From: Desnuesiella massiliensis
Lineage (GTDB): Bacteria > Bacillota > Clostridia > Clostridiales > Clostridiaceae
DNA length: 64,000 nt
Reading direction: 5' to 3'
Assembly: GCF_001403615.1 (NCBI RefSeq)
Contig: NZ_LN879454.1
Span: 382,216-446,215 of the forward strand
A model generated the notes under the pieces. That model saw only the letters and a list, made by a program, of their open reading frames with translations. It searched no databases and was not told where the DNA came from. Every line of letters starts with the position of its first letter. The first letter of the stretch is position 1. Made by a program: the position numbers and the translations under genes. This document shows positions 27,436 to 37,177 of this stretch, piece by piece.

Positions 27436-28254
27436 ATGGGATCATGGGGACCGAAGTTATATCAAGATGATATGGCAGCGGACATAAGAGATTACTATAA
27501 AGAGCAATTAAAAATAGGAAAAGCAAATGAGGAAGTAACTAAGGAAATAATAGAGAGTAATGAGGCTATTATTTCAGATGAAGATGAAGCACCAGTATTT
27601 TGGTTTGCTCTAGCAGATACTCAATGGAGTTTAGGAAGACTTTTGCCGTTTGTAAAAGATAAAGCTCTCGAATATTTAAAGAATTGTTCAAACTTGAAGA
27701 GATGGGAAAATGAAGCTATCAATCAAAGAGAATATAAAGATAGAGAAAAGGTATTACAAGAATTAGAGCAGAAACTAATATCACCAATGCCGCCTGAAAA
27801 AAAGATATCTCAACATAAGCTATATAAATGTGAATGGAAAATTGGAGATGTTTTTTCATATAGATTAGAAAGTGATTATGCAAAAGAAAAAGGTTTGTTT
27901 GGGAAATACTTATTAATTCGAAAAATAGATGAATGTACATGGTGGCCTGGTCATATAGTACCTATAGTGTATATATCAATTACTAATGATGAAGAATTAC
28001 CGCGAAACGATGGTGAAATACAGCAGGCACAATATATTCAATCGACTTTTGCACGTGGTAAGACTGAATATAGAATATTGTTGTTGTCGACATCAAAGCG
28101 TATAGTTCCAACAAAAAAATTACGATTTATTGGGAATTTTCCAGATTTGATCCCACCCAAAAATGAATATATTATCCATGATAAGGTTAGCACAGCAACT
28201 TGTAAATGGTCAAATTTTGAAGAAAGTGTAATTGATAAATATTACCTCTATTAA
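27436..28254 (+). CDS. orphan immunity paralog of the GIY-YIG antidote
   Basis: 272 residues, begins MGSWGPKLYQDDMAADIRDYY and shares most residues with the protein at 14273 (EDEAPVFWFALADTQWSLGR, MPPEKKISQHKLYKCEW). AAGGCGG precedes the ATG. No GIY-YIG toxin is left in cassette 12, so this looks like a retained antidote protecting against related toxins from sister cells, or what remains of a lost cassette. Confidence 0.72.
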   Translation: MGSWGPKLYQDDMAADIRDYYKEQLKIGKANEEVTKEIIESNEAIISDEDEAPVFWFALADTQWSLGRLLPFVKDKALEYLKNCSNLKRWENEAINQREYKDREKVLQELEQKLISPMPPEKKISQHKLYKCEWKIGDVFSYRLESDYAKEKGLFGKYLLIRKIDECTWWPGHIVPIVYISITNDEELPRNDGEIQQAQYIQSTFARGKTEYRILLLSTSKRIVPTKKLRFIGNFPDLIPPKNEYIIHDKVSTATCKWSNFEESVIDKYYLY

Positions 28255-28396
28255 TTTTTGAAAATATAATATTAGCTTACTACTTTTATTGGAAATATAT
28301 TAGGAATAAATGCTACAATATATTGAGCTGATTTTAAATTTCCAAATCAATATACTGTATGCAAATTCCTTAGTGAGACAACCCCTAAAGATAATT

Positions 28397-30766
28397 TTAT
28401 TTTGTTATTTCATTAATTACTTTTAGGTAGTCTTCAAAGCTTGAACCAGATACCCTTATATCTGGATATATCTTTTCTCCAACAATATTTTTTTCTTTTA
28501 CGTTCCAATAGAAGCTTACGAGAAAAATACAGTATTTTTTAGCCTTATTTTCGTAACTTACTTGTCCAACGCCCTTACCTAAGGTTGGAGTTCCTATTAT
28601 AGTAACATTATTAAGAGGCTTTTTTAGTCCCAAAGCTAATAACTCAGAACTGCTAGCTGAGTTTTCATTAACCATAACAATTATTTTATTAAACTTAGTA
28701 TAACTAGGTCCAGAATAAAAATCAGCTATGCTTCCTTGCCTATTTATCATATAGCTTATTGTACTTTCTGGAAGCAACATATCTAATATATTATTTGCCT
28801 GTATAGCAAGTCCACCACCATTATCCCTCAAATCTATGATGAGATTAAGGTTATCACTATTTTCATTATTATCAATTATTGTTCTAAAATCTCTATCTAC
28901 ATAAGGATTAAAAGAATTTATTTTTATGTATAAAGATTTTGAATCAAGCATTTTTGAATTTATACCCTCTGTATTTTGGCTTTTTATAAAATTATCATAG
29001 TTCGTATCATAAAAAACAAAAGTGAAAGGGTCATTGCTTATTTTTATTGATTGGATAAAAGTTTTAATATCTTCGTTTTTAATAGATGCTTTTGATAAAA
29101 AATCCTTGGACTTTTTATCAAAATCTATTACTTTGTCTATATATAGATAGTTTTCTTTTACAAATTCTACTATTTTTTCAGCTTCAGGCCTTTCCTCGTC
29201 TTTAATTGCCTTGATTAGGGAAAGAGCAGATTTGTTATTATCATCAAGCTCTAAGGCTTTATCACTATAAATTTTAGCATTTTGGTAATCTTGATTGTAG
29301 AAATGTTCCCAACCTAGTCTTGCTACTAATTCTATATTCTTTTCATTAAGCTTTAATGCTTCTTCATAATATTTTATGGCAGTTTCTCTATCATTAATAG
29401 CAGAATAAAAATCTCCAAGATAATAAGGTATTTCACTTTCATTTGGGAAAAGCTTATATGAGTCTAAAGCAAAATCCATTCCCTCCATATAGTTTTTTTG
29501 CATGTATAAAGCAGTAATCTTATTTACATATGCATTTGTATAGGAAGGATCTTTTTCTATAGCAATGCTGTAGAATCTTAAGGCTTCTTTAAAATTACCA
29601 TTATAATAATAAGCTTGTCCTTTAGTGTCATAAGCAAAGGCATAGCTCTGGTCTATTTGTATGGCTTTTTCGCATAAATTAATAGCTTCATCGTAATTTT
29701 CCAACATTACATTGTTATGGGCTAGCCAGGTTATAGCCTCCACGTTTTCAGGAGTTATGTCTAATACTTTTTTATATGAAGCTATAGATTCTTTAAAATT
29801 ATTTAAGCAATAATAACTATATCCCAAATCAAGATATAAACTCTCATCCTTATTTCCTAATTTCTCAGATAATTTAAAAGCTTCCACAGCCTCAGCATAT
29901 CGTTCTAGAGATAGGAGAGTAGTACCTTTATTATAAATTAAATTGAAGTCCTTTCCATTGGTAAGTATTGCTTTGTTATATATTTCTAATGCCTTTTCAT
30001 AATTTCCTTCCTTATAGTATTTCTCGGCATTTTTTGAAGGAGAAATTGAAAAATTGTCTAATAGAGAAAAAAGTACAAAGCCGCTTAATACGATAATCAA
30101 AGATATTACATGAAGTATAGGTTGTTTATGTCTCTTTAAAAACTTTGATGCTTTTGATTGATTTTCATCATAATTTTTACCATAAAATTGTTCTTTATAA
30201 AACTTGTTTGAGAAGGCACCTTTATCTTCCAACTCTTCATTTTTAAGATGATTTTCAATACTTTCAACCTGCCCTAAAAAATTTTTTTGAATGTTATTTT
30301 TTTGTTCATGGAGTATTCCTTTGGCTTTGTTTTTAATGGCTTTTAAGCCTTGAAATATGTAGTGGATTGCTAGTAAATGAAAGGCGAAGGCTATATAATC
30401 TTGTACATAAATGAAGAACAATGAATCTAATATGTAAATAACTATAGTTAATATAAAGGCCCATCGCCTTTGTTTTTTTGCATTATAGGCAAATAAGTAA
30501 AATATAATTGTTAAAATTGCATTGACTAAAATTGAAATCCATAAACCAGAATCTCCAAAGGATATTCCTATATCATCTATAAGCTGGCTTATTCCTAATC
30601 CTATTAAAAAATTAATATTCCCATTAAATAATAGAAAAACTACAGAATTTATTAATGAAAATACACCAATAGACGCTATCCATCCAGATGCAACCTTAAC
30701 CTTTTGCTCAGCTTTAAAAGCTTCTTCTGTAGATTTTATTTCTTTTGCTTCATTTCTATTTTCCAT
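28397..30766 (-). CDS. membrane TPR protein with C-terminal S41 peptidase-like domain
   Basis: 789 residues. The N-terminus has about four membrane segments (residues 27-145), then a basic linker and a further membrane segment near residue 217. Residues about 240-520 are TPR repeats (AEKYYKEGNYEKALEIYNKA and similar). The last 200 residues match the S41/C-terminal-processing peptidase fold: LIIDLRDNGGGLAIQA, MVNENSASSSELLALGLK with the likely catalytic Ser, and GTPTLGKGVGQ with the likely Lys. GGGGGAAAATAT precedes the ATG. A cell-surface peptidase or folding factor organised by TPRs is plausible; the substrate is unknown. Confidence 0.8.
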   Translation of the reverse strand: MENRNEAKEIKSTEEAFKAEQKVKVASGWIASIGVFSLINSVVFLLFNGNINFLIGLGISQLIDDIGISFGDSGLWISILVNAILTIIFYLFAYNAKKQRRWAFILTIVIYILDSLFFIYVQDYIAFAFHLLAIHYIFQGLKAIKNKAKGILHEQKNNIQKNFLGQVESIENHLKNEELEDKGAFSNKFYKEQFYGKNYDENQSKASKFLKRHKQPILHVISLIIVLSGFVLFSLLDNFSISPSKNAEKYYKEGNYEKALEIYNKAILTNGKDFNLIYNKGTTLLSLERYAEAVEAFKLSEKLGNKDESLYLDLGYSYYCLNNFKESIASYKKVLDITPENVEAITWLAHNNVMLENYDEAINLCEKAIQIDQSYAFAYDTKGQAYYYNGNFKEALRFYSIAIEKDPSYTNAYVNKITALYMQKNYMEGMDFALDSYKLFPNESEIPYYLGDFYSAINDRETAIKYYEEALKLNEKNIELVARLGWEHFYNQDYQNAKIYSDKALELDDNNKSALSLIKAIKDEERPEAEKIVEFVKENYLYIDKVIDFDKKSKDFLSKASIKNEDIKTFIQSIKISNDPFTFVFYDTNYDNFIKSQNTEGINSKMLDSKSLYIKINSFNPYVDRDFRTIIDNNENSDNLNLIIDLRDNGGGLAIQANNILDMLLPESTISYMINRQGSIADFYSGPSYTKFNKIIVMVNENSASSSELLALGLKKPLNNVTIIGTPTLGKGVGQVSYENKAKKYCIFLVSFYWNVKEKNIVGEKIYPDIRVSGSSFEDYLKVINEITK

Positions 30767-30779
30767 ATATTTTCCCCCT

Positions 30780-31277
30780 ATGAATATTCAAGTGTTATTA
30801 TAGCAGTTATAAAAATTATTAATACTGGATATTAGAGGGAAAGTAGATGATATATAGTCCTAGAACTGGAGATGTATTAAAGACAAGAGAGATAACTACG
30901 GGTATTTGTAAAGCATATTTATAACCGCTCTTATAATTACCATTAATAATGATAATAAATTATACTTATTGTAAATTATATTCTAATGAGTCTTATCACT
31001 TTAACACTGGATATAAATTAGCCGAGAGAGATTTATAAAAATATTTATAGATCTGTCACTAAAGGCCAGCCTTTAGAAAAAATTTTAGAGTATCTAAAAT
31101 TAGCTTAAGAGCCTCTTTAGTTATTCATTATCTCTAAAAACTAAAACGTAATTTAGAAAGATATCATCCTTTTGAGTTTTCAATTTTGTACAAAGCCCAA
31201 GTTTATGCAATAAAAAACCACCTATACAGTCATTACAGGTGGAATTGTATTTTCATCAAATAAATAGGAGAGAAAAA
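30780..31277. other. gap with a terminator-like hairpin, no gene seen
   Basis: AT-rich stretch between the TPR-peptidase gene start and a short open frame. It contains a CCACCT / AGGTGG hairpin at 31218-31242 followed by T-rich sequence. Nothing else recognisable. Confidence 0.5.
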
Positions 31278-31367
31278 ATGAATAAACAAGAATTACTATT
31301 TAAAAGGTTCAAAGAGTATAAAGGATTACTGGATAAACACTTCATAAGAAGGATTATAGGAAAATGA
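31278..31367 (+). pseudogene. short open frame, probable gene remnant
   Basis: ATG preceded by AGGAGAGAAAAA opens a 29-residue frame (MNKQELLFKRFKEYKGLLDK). After the stop, another frame reads LIWSDFAWEYKLIIEYNP. This looks like a degraded small gene. No family named. Confidence 0.35.
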
Positions 31368-31471
31368 TGACCTAATTTGGTCTGATTTTGCATGGGAGTA
31401 CAAATTGATTATAGAATATAATCCTTAATTCAGGATAACCTATAATAATGTTTTTTAAGGTGGTGATACTT

Positions 31472-31909
31472 GTGAAAAAAATTGTGATCACTGTTTTACT
31501 AACTGGGGGATTTCTACTAGGAACATCAACCTTTACTAGCGCAGAAACTATTAGTATGGTAAGAACCAATCCAAATAACAATTATATTTCACCTGAAGGT
31601 TCAAAAGAAGAGCTATATCAAGATATTTTTATGGCAATGCTTAATCCGTATATTCAGAAGGCAGTAAATGATTACTATGGCAATTATTTTGTGGTTGATC
31701 CATTTGCAAAAATTTTAAGTATTGAACGTCCTAATGGCTATCGAACGTCTTATTTTATTATAAAGCTTCAAGTTATGCCATACCAGGGCGCTCATAACAC
31801 AGTAGGCATTGACAATATTACACTTAGTGTAAGTACTAGTGGAGCAAAAGTTGAGAAGTTTGAACATATTGAATCTAGTAAAATTACTCCAAAACCTTCT
31901 AAACCATGA
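31472..31909 (+). CDS. secreted DUF3888 protein
   Basis: About 145 residues from GTG 31472, chosen because AAGGTGGTG lies just upstream; an earlier in-frame ATG at 31448 has no such site. Signal peptide MKKIVITVLLTGGFLLG ending in a Ser/Ala cleavage region, then EELYQDIFMAMLNPYIQKAVNDYYG and ERPNGYRTSYFIIKLQVMPYQGAH, the DUF3888 pattern. The function of the family is not known; proteins are exported. Confidence 0.82.
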   Translation: MKKIVITVLLTGGFLLGTSTFTSAETISMVRTNPNNNYISPEGSKEELYQDIFMAMLNPYIQKAVNDYYGNYFVVDPFAKILSIERPNGYRTSYFIIKLQVMPYQGAHNTVGIDNITLSVSTSGAKVEKFEHIESSKITPKPSKP

Positions 31910-32033
31910 TTGGTTACTAAACTAATATCATGACATAATGTATTTATCTATATAATAAAAAAATTTAATGTAATAAGTATATTATCTTATTTATAAATGG
32001 TAAAATAATAGTAATTACAATGAAGTTGGGAGT

Positions 32034-33740
32034 GTGAATATAGATATGAAGAGAATACCCTATGGTATTTCTAATTTTGAGGTTTTAAAAGAGAAAAATT
32101 ATCTTTATGTAGATAAAACATCTTATATAGAACTTTTAGATCAATATGCTCCTTATAATTTTTTTGTAAGACCTAGAAGATTTGGAAAAAGTTTGTTTGT
32201 ATCAATGCTTGAGAATTACTATGATACAAATAAAAAGGATAAATTTGAAGCTCTATTTGGAGATTTATATATAGGAAAAAATCCTACAGAAGAGAGAAAT
32301 AAGTTTTTAGTTTGGAAAATAAGCTTTGCTGGAGTAGATGTGGGACATGGAGAAGAAGAACTTAGAAAAAGTTTTAATTCAAAAGTTCTCATGGCTGCAA
32401 AAAGATTCACAGATCAATATTCAGATTTATTAGAAAATAGCATTATTCCAAAAGAAATAGATAGCGCTGAAGTTATAGTGCAATACATATCTCTTTTAGC
32501 TAGTAAAATAAAGGTACCTATTTTTGTATTAATAGACGAATATGATAATTTTGCAAATGAACTAATTACAGGAGGAAATCAAAACACCTATGAAAGCATA
32601 CTGCATGGAGAAGGCTTCGTTAAGGTATTTTATAAGGCTATAAAAGATGCAACGTCGGACAATTTTAACAGAATTTTTATGACAGGTGTAAGTCCTATAA
32701 TGTTAGATGATTTAACCAGTGGCTTTAATATTACTATGAACTATACATTAGATGAAAATCTCAATGCTATGATGGGATTTACGAGAAAAGAATTGTCTTG
32801 GATTATGGATGAAATAGATATAAAAGATACAGAGCTTAGAGAAAAAATCTGTAATGATATGACTACTTATTATGATGGATATAAATTCAATGAAGATAGT
32901 AAATCAGTTTTTAATCCTGATATGACTATGTATTTTTTAAATCAGTTTTCATTGTATAACCGTTATCCAAGAGAAATGATAGATAATAATGTAAAAACCG
33001 ATTATGGTAAAGTTAATCAACTAGCTTATAATTTTAATGATAGAGCGGCCTTAGAGGAAATAATGACTAAAGGAGAAACCTCAACTATGCTAGTAGATAG
33101 ATTCAATATTCATACTATGTATAGTGTAAAAGAAAATTTTAAATCTCTATTATTTTACCTAGGAATGCTTACTATAAAAGGTCAAGGACCTCTAGGAACA
33201 GAATTTATTATACCTAATTATGTAATAAAGACCATTTATTGGGAACAATATTTTCAAAGAATAAACGAAGAATATAATATTCAAATTCAAGATATAAGAG
33301 TGGCGGTAAATGAAATGAGAATGTACGGAAACATTGAGCCTCTCATAAAAATTGTAAAGAATATATTAGAGGATTTATCTAATAGAGATTTAATTCAAAT
33401 GGATGAAAAGCATATTAAGATGATAATGCTCACACTTTTAGGTGTAGATAGTACTTATTTTATTCAAAGTGAAGCTGAAAATAGCAAGGGTTATGTGGAT
33501 GTAATGCTAAAAAGAAAGATTCAATTTAAGGATATAACTAAATTCCAGTGGATTATTGAACTAAAATATATAAAAGAAAGTGAAAGACATACTCTAGAAA
33601 AAGTAAAAGAAGAAGGGCTAAAGCAACTTAAGGGCTATGAAGAAAGAAAATTTGTGCAAGAGGAGTTTGAAGCAGAAAATTTAAAGAAAGTACTAATTGT
33701 TGTAGTAGGTAAAAAAGATATCTATTCTATAGAAATCTGA
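32034..33740 (+). CDS. AAA-ATPase-like protein with PD-(D/E)XK nuclease domain (DUF1703 type)
   Basis: About 568 residues. The N-terminus has RIPYGISNFEVLKEKNYLYVDKT and the P-loop-like RPRRFGKSL at about residue 45; VLIDEYDNF near 167 is the Walker B. The C-terminus has GYVDVMLKRK and WIIELKYIKE, the D...ExK pattern of PD-(D/E)XK nucleases. This family is abundant in gut and clostridial genomes; a role in mobile-element or defence biology is proposed but unproven. Start is ambiguous between GTG 32034 and ATG 32046. Confidence 0.87.
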   Translation: MNIDMKRIPYGISNFEVLKEKNYLYVDKTSYIELLDQYAPYNFFVRPRRFGKSLFVSMLENYYDTNKKDKFEALFGDLYIGKNPTEERNKFLVWKISFAGVDVGHGEEELRKSFNSKVLMAAKRFTDQYSDLLENSIIPKEIDSAEVIVQYISLLASKIKVPIFVLIDEYDNFANELITGGNQNTYESILHGEGFVKVFYKAIKDATSDNFNRIFMTGVSPIMLDDLTSGFNITMNYTLDENLNAMMGFTRKELSWIMDEIDIKDTELREKICNDMTTYYDGYKFNEDSKSVFNPDMTMYFLNQFSLYNRYPREMIDNNVKTDYGKVNQLAYNFNDRAALEEIMTKGETSTMLVDRFNIHTMYSVKENFKSLLFYLGMLTIKGQGPLGTEFIIPNYVIKTIYWEQYFQRINEEYNIQIQDIRVAVNEMRMYGNIEPLIKIVKNILEDLSNRDLIQMDEKHIKMIMLTLLGVDSTYFIQSEAENSKGYVDVMLKRKIQFKDITKFQWIIELKYIKESERHTLEKVKEEGLKQLKGYEERKFVQEEFEAENLKKVLIVVVGKKDIYSIEI

Positions 33741-33857
33741 AGCATGAGGATAAAATGGCATCGAAATGACTCTAAGAGCGGGGTTAATCCAAATAAGGGT
33801 AAGACCTAAAACTAGCAAGCTATAGATAAATCATATCTAATTTAAGTTTAAAAATGC

Positions 33858-33912
33858 ACCCTATGATATAGACACAGCTTTTTATGTCTATGTTACAGGG
33901 TATTTTTTTAGA
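33858..33912 (+). terminator. terminator after the AAA/PD-(D/E)XK gene
   Basis: ACCCTATGATATAGACA / TGTCTATGTTACAGGGT long imperfect stem followed by a T run. Confidence 0.75.
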
Positions 33913-33980
33913 TTTTTCTAGCTTACATATATATTTTTACTGTAACCTTTTTAGAACAAAAATCATAAATTATATTAAAG

Positions 33981-33994
33981 TTAGCTAAAGCTAA
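33981..33994. promoter_or_regulatory. candidate metal-regulator operator upstream of feoA
   Basis: TTAGCTAAAGCTAA is a perfect palindrome of two six-base arms around AA. Its arms resemble DtxR-family half sites (TTAGGT type). It lies about 65 bases before the feoA ribosome binding site, and a DtxR-family gene is encoded just beyond feoB. Confidence 0.5.
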
Positions 33995-34060
33995 ATTCTT
34001 TAAAGCAATGAAAGTTTTTAGAAGTACAGATTTAATAAAACATCGGTTAGGAGGATTTTT

Positions 34061-34288
34061 ATGTTAAAGCTTGATAATATATCTGTGGGAAACTTAGTAA
34101 AGGTGGAGGATTTATATTCTACCGGACCTTTGAGAGAAAGGATGCTGGCACTAGGGTTAACTAAGGGGGCCAGGGTAGAGGTTATAAGGAAAGGGCCTTC
34201 GGGTGATCCTACAGTTTATGATATAAGAGGTACTATGATAGCTCTTAGAAAAGAAGAAGCATCTTTAATAGCTGTTAGCAATAGTTAG
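34061..34288 (+). CDS. feoA: ferrous iron transport protein A
   Basis: 75-residue SH3-like FeoA: STGPLRERMLALGLTKGARV and a final GTMIALRKEEASLIAV are typical. GGAGG lies seven bases before the ATG. It is a small cytosolic partner of FeoB, encoded 20 bp upstream of it in one operon. A candidate DtxR-type operator precedes the gene. Confidence 0.93.
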   Translation: MLKLDNISVGNLVKVEDLYSTGPLRERMLALGLTKGARVEVIRKGPSGDPTVYDIRGTMIALRKEEASLIAVSNS

Positions 34289-34308
34289 AAAGTTTTTGGG
34301 AGGTAGCA

Positions 34309-36426
34309 ATGGGTTTAACGTTTCAATCCACAAAAAAAGATGCCCTTATGGACATGTTTAAAATAGATAGGAAAGAAGGACAGAATGTTATTGCACTGGC
34401 GGGTAATCCTAATACAGGTAAAAGTACGGTATTTAATGCTCTTACTGGGCTGCATCAGCACACAGGTAACTGGCCCGGGAAAACTGTAGTGAATGCAAGA
34501 GGGGAGTACAATTATAAGGATAAAGAAAATATATTGGTAGACCTTCCAGGCACCTATTCCTTGTTTGCTTCTTCCGCTGAAGAAGAAGTAGCAAGAGACT
34601 TTATATGCTTTGGAAATTCTGATGCGGTTATAGTAGTAACAGATGCCACTTGCTTAGAAAGAAATTTAAATCTTGTCTATCAGATCATGGAGCTTAAGGA
34701 TAAGGTAATATTATGTATAAATCTTATAGATGAAGCTAAGAAAAAAAGCATAACTATAGATGGCAAGGGCATAGAGAGAGAGCTGGGTATACCCGTAGTG
34801 CTATGTGCTGCCAGAAAAGCACAAGGTATTGATGAGCTTAAGGAAGTAGTTCATAAGGTTGTTACAGGAGAGATTAAACCCAAACCTAGGTTAGTAAAAT
34901 ATGAAGACTACATTGAAGAAAAAATTAAGGATATAGAACCTATAATTAAAAATAAAATAAACGGTATAAATTCTAGATGGCTAGCATTGAGATTTATAGA
35001 CGGTGATAGAAAACTAACGGAAAACATATTTAATAATATGGAGCAACAAGAGCTAAGAGATATGATAGATGTTGAAAATTCTAATGAGAATATGGAAGGA
35101 AAAACTGGTATAAGAGATCATATATCAGAGAGGATATATATTAAGGCAGAAGAGGTCAGGGATAAATATGTTCATCAAGACAAGCTAAAGGTTAATAGAG
35201 ATAGGCTTATTGATAATTATATAACTTCAAAAACTTTTGGAATTCCTTTAATGCTCTTAGTGTTAGCATTAGTATTTTGGATAACCATAACTGGAGCTAA
35301 TATACCTTCTGTCATCATAGCAGATGTACTTTTTGCCTTTGAAGAAAAACTCACCCTATGGTTTAACAATATGAATGCTCCTCAATGGATCCATGGAGTT
35401 CTTGTATTAGGGCTTTATAGAACCTTAGCTTGGGTAGTTTCTGTGATGCTTCCCCCTATGGCTATATTTTTTCCTCTGTTTACTATATTGGAAGATTTAG
35501 GATATCTGCCACGGGTGGCCTTTAATTTAGACCATTTGTTTAAAAAAGCCTGCGCTCATGGAAAGCAGTGCTTAACCATGTGTATGGGCTTTGGCTGCAA
35601 TGCAGCAGGAGTAATAGCTTGCAGAATCATTGAATCACCTAGAGAAAGGCTCATAGCTACCTTAACCAATAATTTTGTGCCCTGCAATGGAAGATTCCCT
35701 ACTCTAATAGCTATTTCTACGGTGTTTTTAGTGGCTAATGGTAATAAAAGTCATAGTTTCCTGCCCTCATTGGCAGTGACGGCCTTAGTTGTTGTGGGAA
35801 TAGCTATAACCTTACTGGTATCCTATGGGCTGTCTAAAACTATTTTAAAAGGAGTTCCCTCTACCTTTACCCTAGAGCTTCCGCCCTATAGAGTGCCTCA
35901 AATTGGGAGGGTTTTATATACCTCTATAATAGATAGAACTATATTTGTATTATGGAGAGCAGCAATCATTGCTGCACCAGCAGGAGCTATAACTTGGATT
36001 TTAGGAAATATATATCTAGGGGATTTAAGCATTATAGGGCATATTGCGGCCTTTTTAGATCCTATAGCAAAGGTAATTGGACTTGATGGATTTATTCTTA
36101 TGGCCTTTATATTGGGATTACCGGCGAATGAAATTGTACTGCCTATACTATTAATGAGCTATCTTTCCACGGGAGCTATGATTGAATTTGAAAGCATAGA
36201 GTCCTTAAGAAAAATATTGCTAGAACATGGATGGACCTATCTTACAGCTTTAAACACCATGCTTTTTAGTCTCTTGCACTGGCCCTGTGCCACTACCTTA
36301 TTAACTATAAAAAAAGAAACAGGAAGCTGGAAGTGGACAGGATTAGCAGCTGTAATACCTACAGTAATTGCTTTTGTAGTATGCTTTATTACAGCTACCT
36401 TGTTTAGGCTTTTAGGCCTGGCTTAA
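34309..36426 (+). CDS. feoB: ferrous iron transporter B
   Basis: 705 residues, normal FeoB length. The N-terminal G domain has GNPNTGKS (residues 32-39), the switch region HTGNWPGKT and VDLPGTYSL, followed by a helical domain and about eight to ten membrane segments. Cys-containing Gate motifs are seen (CMGFGCNAAGVIACR, VPCNGRFP). Imports Fe(II), driven or gated by nucleotide hydrolysis. GGGAGG precedes the ATG. The operon ends at the hairpin at 36498. Confidence 0.96.
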   Translation: MGLTFQSTKKDALMDMFKIDRKEGQNVIALAGNPNTGKSTVFNALTGLHQHTGNWPGKTVVNARGEYNYKDKENILVDLPGTYSLFASSAEEEVARDFICFGNSDAVIVVTDATCLERNLNLVYQIMELKDKVILCINLIDEAKKKSITIDGKGIERELGIPVVLCAARKAQGIDELKEVVHKVVTGEIKPKPRLVKYEDYIEEKIKDIEPIIKNKINGINSRWLALRFIDGDRKLTENIFNNMEQQELRDMIDVENSNENMEGKTGIRDHISERIYIKAEEVRDKYVHQDKLKVNRDRLIDNYITSKTFGIPLMLLVLALVFWITITGANIPSVIIADVLFAFEEKLTLWFNNMNAPQWIHGVLVLGLYRTLAWVVSVMLPPMAIFFPLFTILEDLGYLPRVAFNLDHLFKKACAHGKQCLTMCMGFGCNAAGVIACRIIESPRERLIATLTNNFVPCNGRFPTLIAISTVFLVANGNKSHSFLPSLAVTALVVVGIAITLLVSYGLSKTILKGVPSTFTLELPPYRVPQIGRVLYTSIIDRTIFVLWRAAIIAAPAGAITWILGNIYLGDLSIIGHIAAFLDPIAKVIGLDGFILMAFILGLPANEIVLPILLMSYLSTGAMIEFESIESLRKILLEHGWTYLTALNTMLFSLLHWPCATTLLTIKKETGSWKWTGLAAVIPTVIAFVVCFITATLFRLLGLA

Positions 36427-36497
36427 TTTTGCTAAAACGTATTAACAAAGAATAAGTTTTTTATTTAATATAATTGTGAAAAAGTTAAAATGCTAAA

Positions 36498-36536
36498 AAG
36501 CAAAGCTAGGCTTAACACTTAACCCTAGCTTTGCTT
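36498..36536. terminator. bidirectional terminator between feoB and the DtxR-family gene
   Basis: AAGCAAAGCTAGG / CCCTAGCTTTGCTT strong stem between two convergent genes, with A and T runs on either side. Confidence 0.85.
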
Positions 36537-36543
36537 ATATAAT

Positions 36544-37017
36544 CTAACCATTTTTTATAACATTTCTGTATTCATCAAATTCTTTCAAAAGCTCAGGCTT
36601 ATCAGAGAAAAATTTCAATAATTCCTCGATGCCTTTTAATACGTCTTCGCTTATGGTGTGTTCCATCTTTTCTGTTTTTTCTAATACATCATCCTTTATA
36701 TTTAAAAATGAAATAAACCTCTCAATTGTGTTATGACGATTTAGCAATACCTTTCCTAATTCATTGCCTGCATCTTCTAATATTATTACTCCATATTTTT
36801 CGTATTTTATCAGCTTTAGCTCTGCAAGGCGCTGTACCATTTTAGTTACAGAAGGAGGTTGAACATTGAGAGCGGAGGCTAGGTCATTGGTTCTAGTGAA
36901 ACCTTTATCTAGGGACAATCTATATATCATCTCCATATAATCCTCAGCAGAAGGAGAGAGACAACCCTGAGCTTTTCTTATATACTCACCAAAGGTATAA
37001 AATTCATCATCGGGCAT
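36544..37017 (-). CDS. DtxR/MntR-family metal-dependent transcriptional regulator
   Basis: 157 residues. An N-terminal winged helix (SAEDYMEMIYRLSLDKGFTR, LASALNVQPPSVTKMVQRLAELKLI) is followed by the dimer and metal-binding region (NRHNTIERFISFLNI, EKMEHTISEDVLKGIEELL) with the expected His and Glu ligands. No SH3 domain, as in MntR-type short members. It converges with feoAB, and a palindrome upstream of feoA is a candidate target, so it may repress iron uptake in response to Fe or Mn. Confidence 0.9.
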   Translation of the reverse strand: MPDDEFYTFGEYIRKAQGCLSPSAEDYMEMIYRLSLDKGFTRTNDLASALNVQPPSVTKMVQRLAELKLIKYEKYGVIILEDAGNELGKVLLNRHNTIERFISFLNIKDDVLEKTEKMEHTISEDVLKGIEELLKFFSDKPELLKEFDEYRNVIKNG

Positions 37018-37177
37018 TAAATCACCATCTTTCTATTTATATATATGCCCAAAAGCATCAATTAATTATATGAGCAATGTGAATAAAATATTATTTATAT
37101 CATGCGTCTACTGACTAACTAATTCATCCACATAGCGTAATATAGGTATCATTTTATTGTGAAAGGGTGAATGATTA

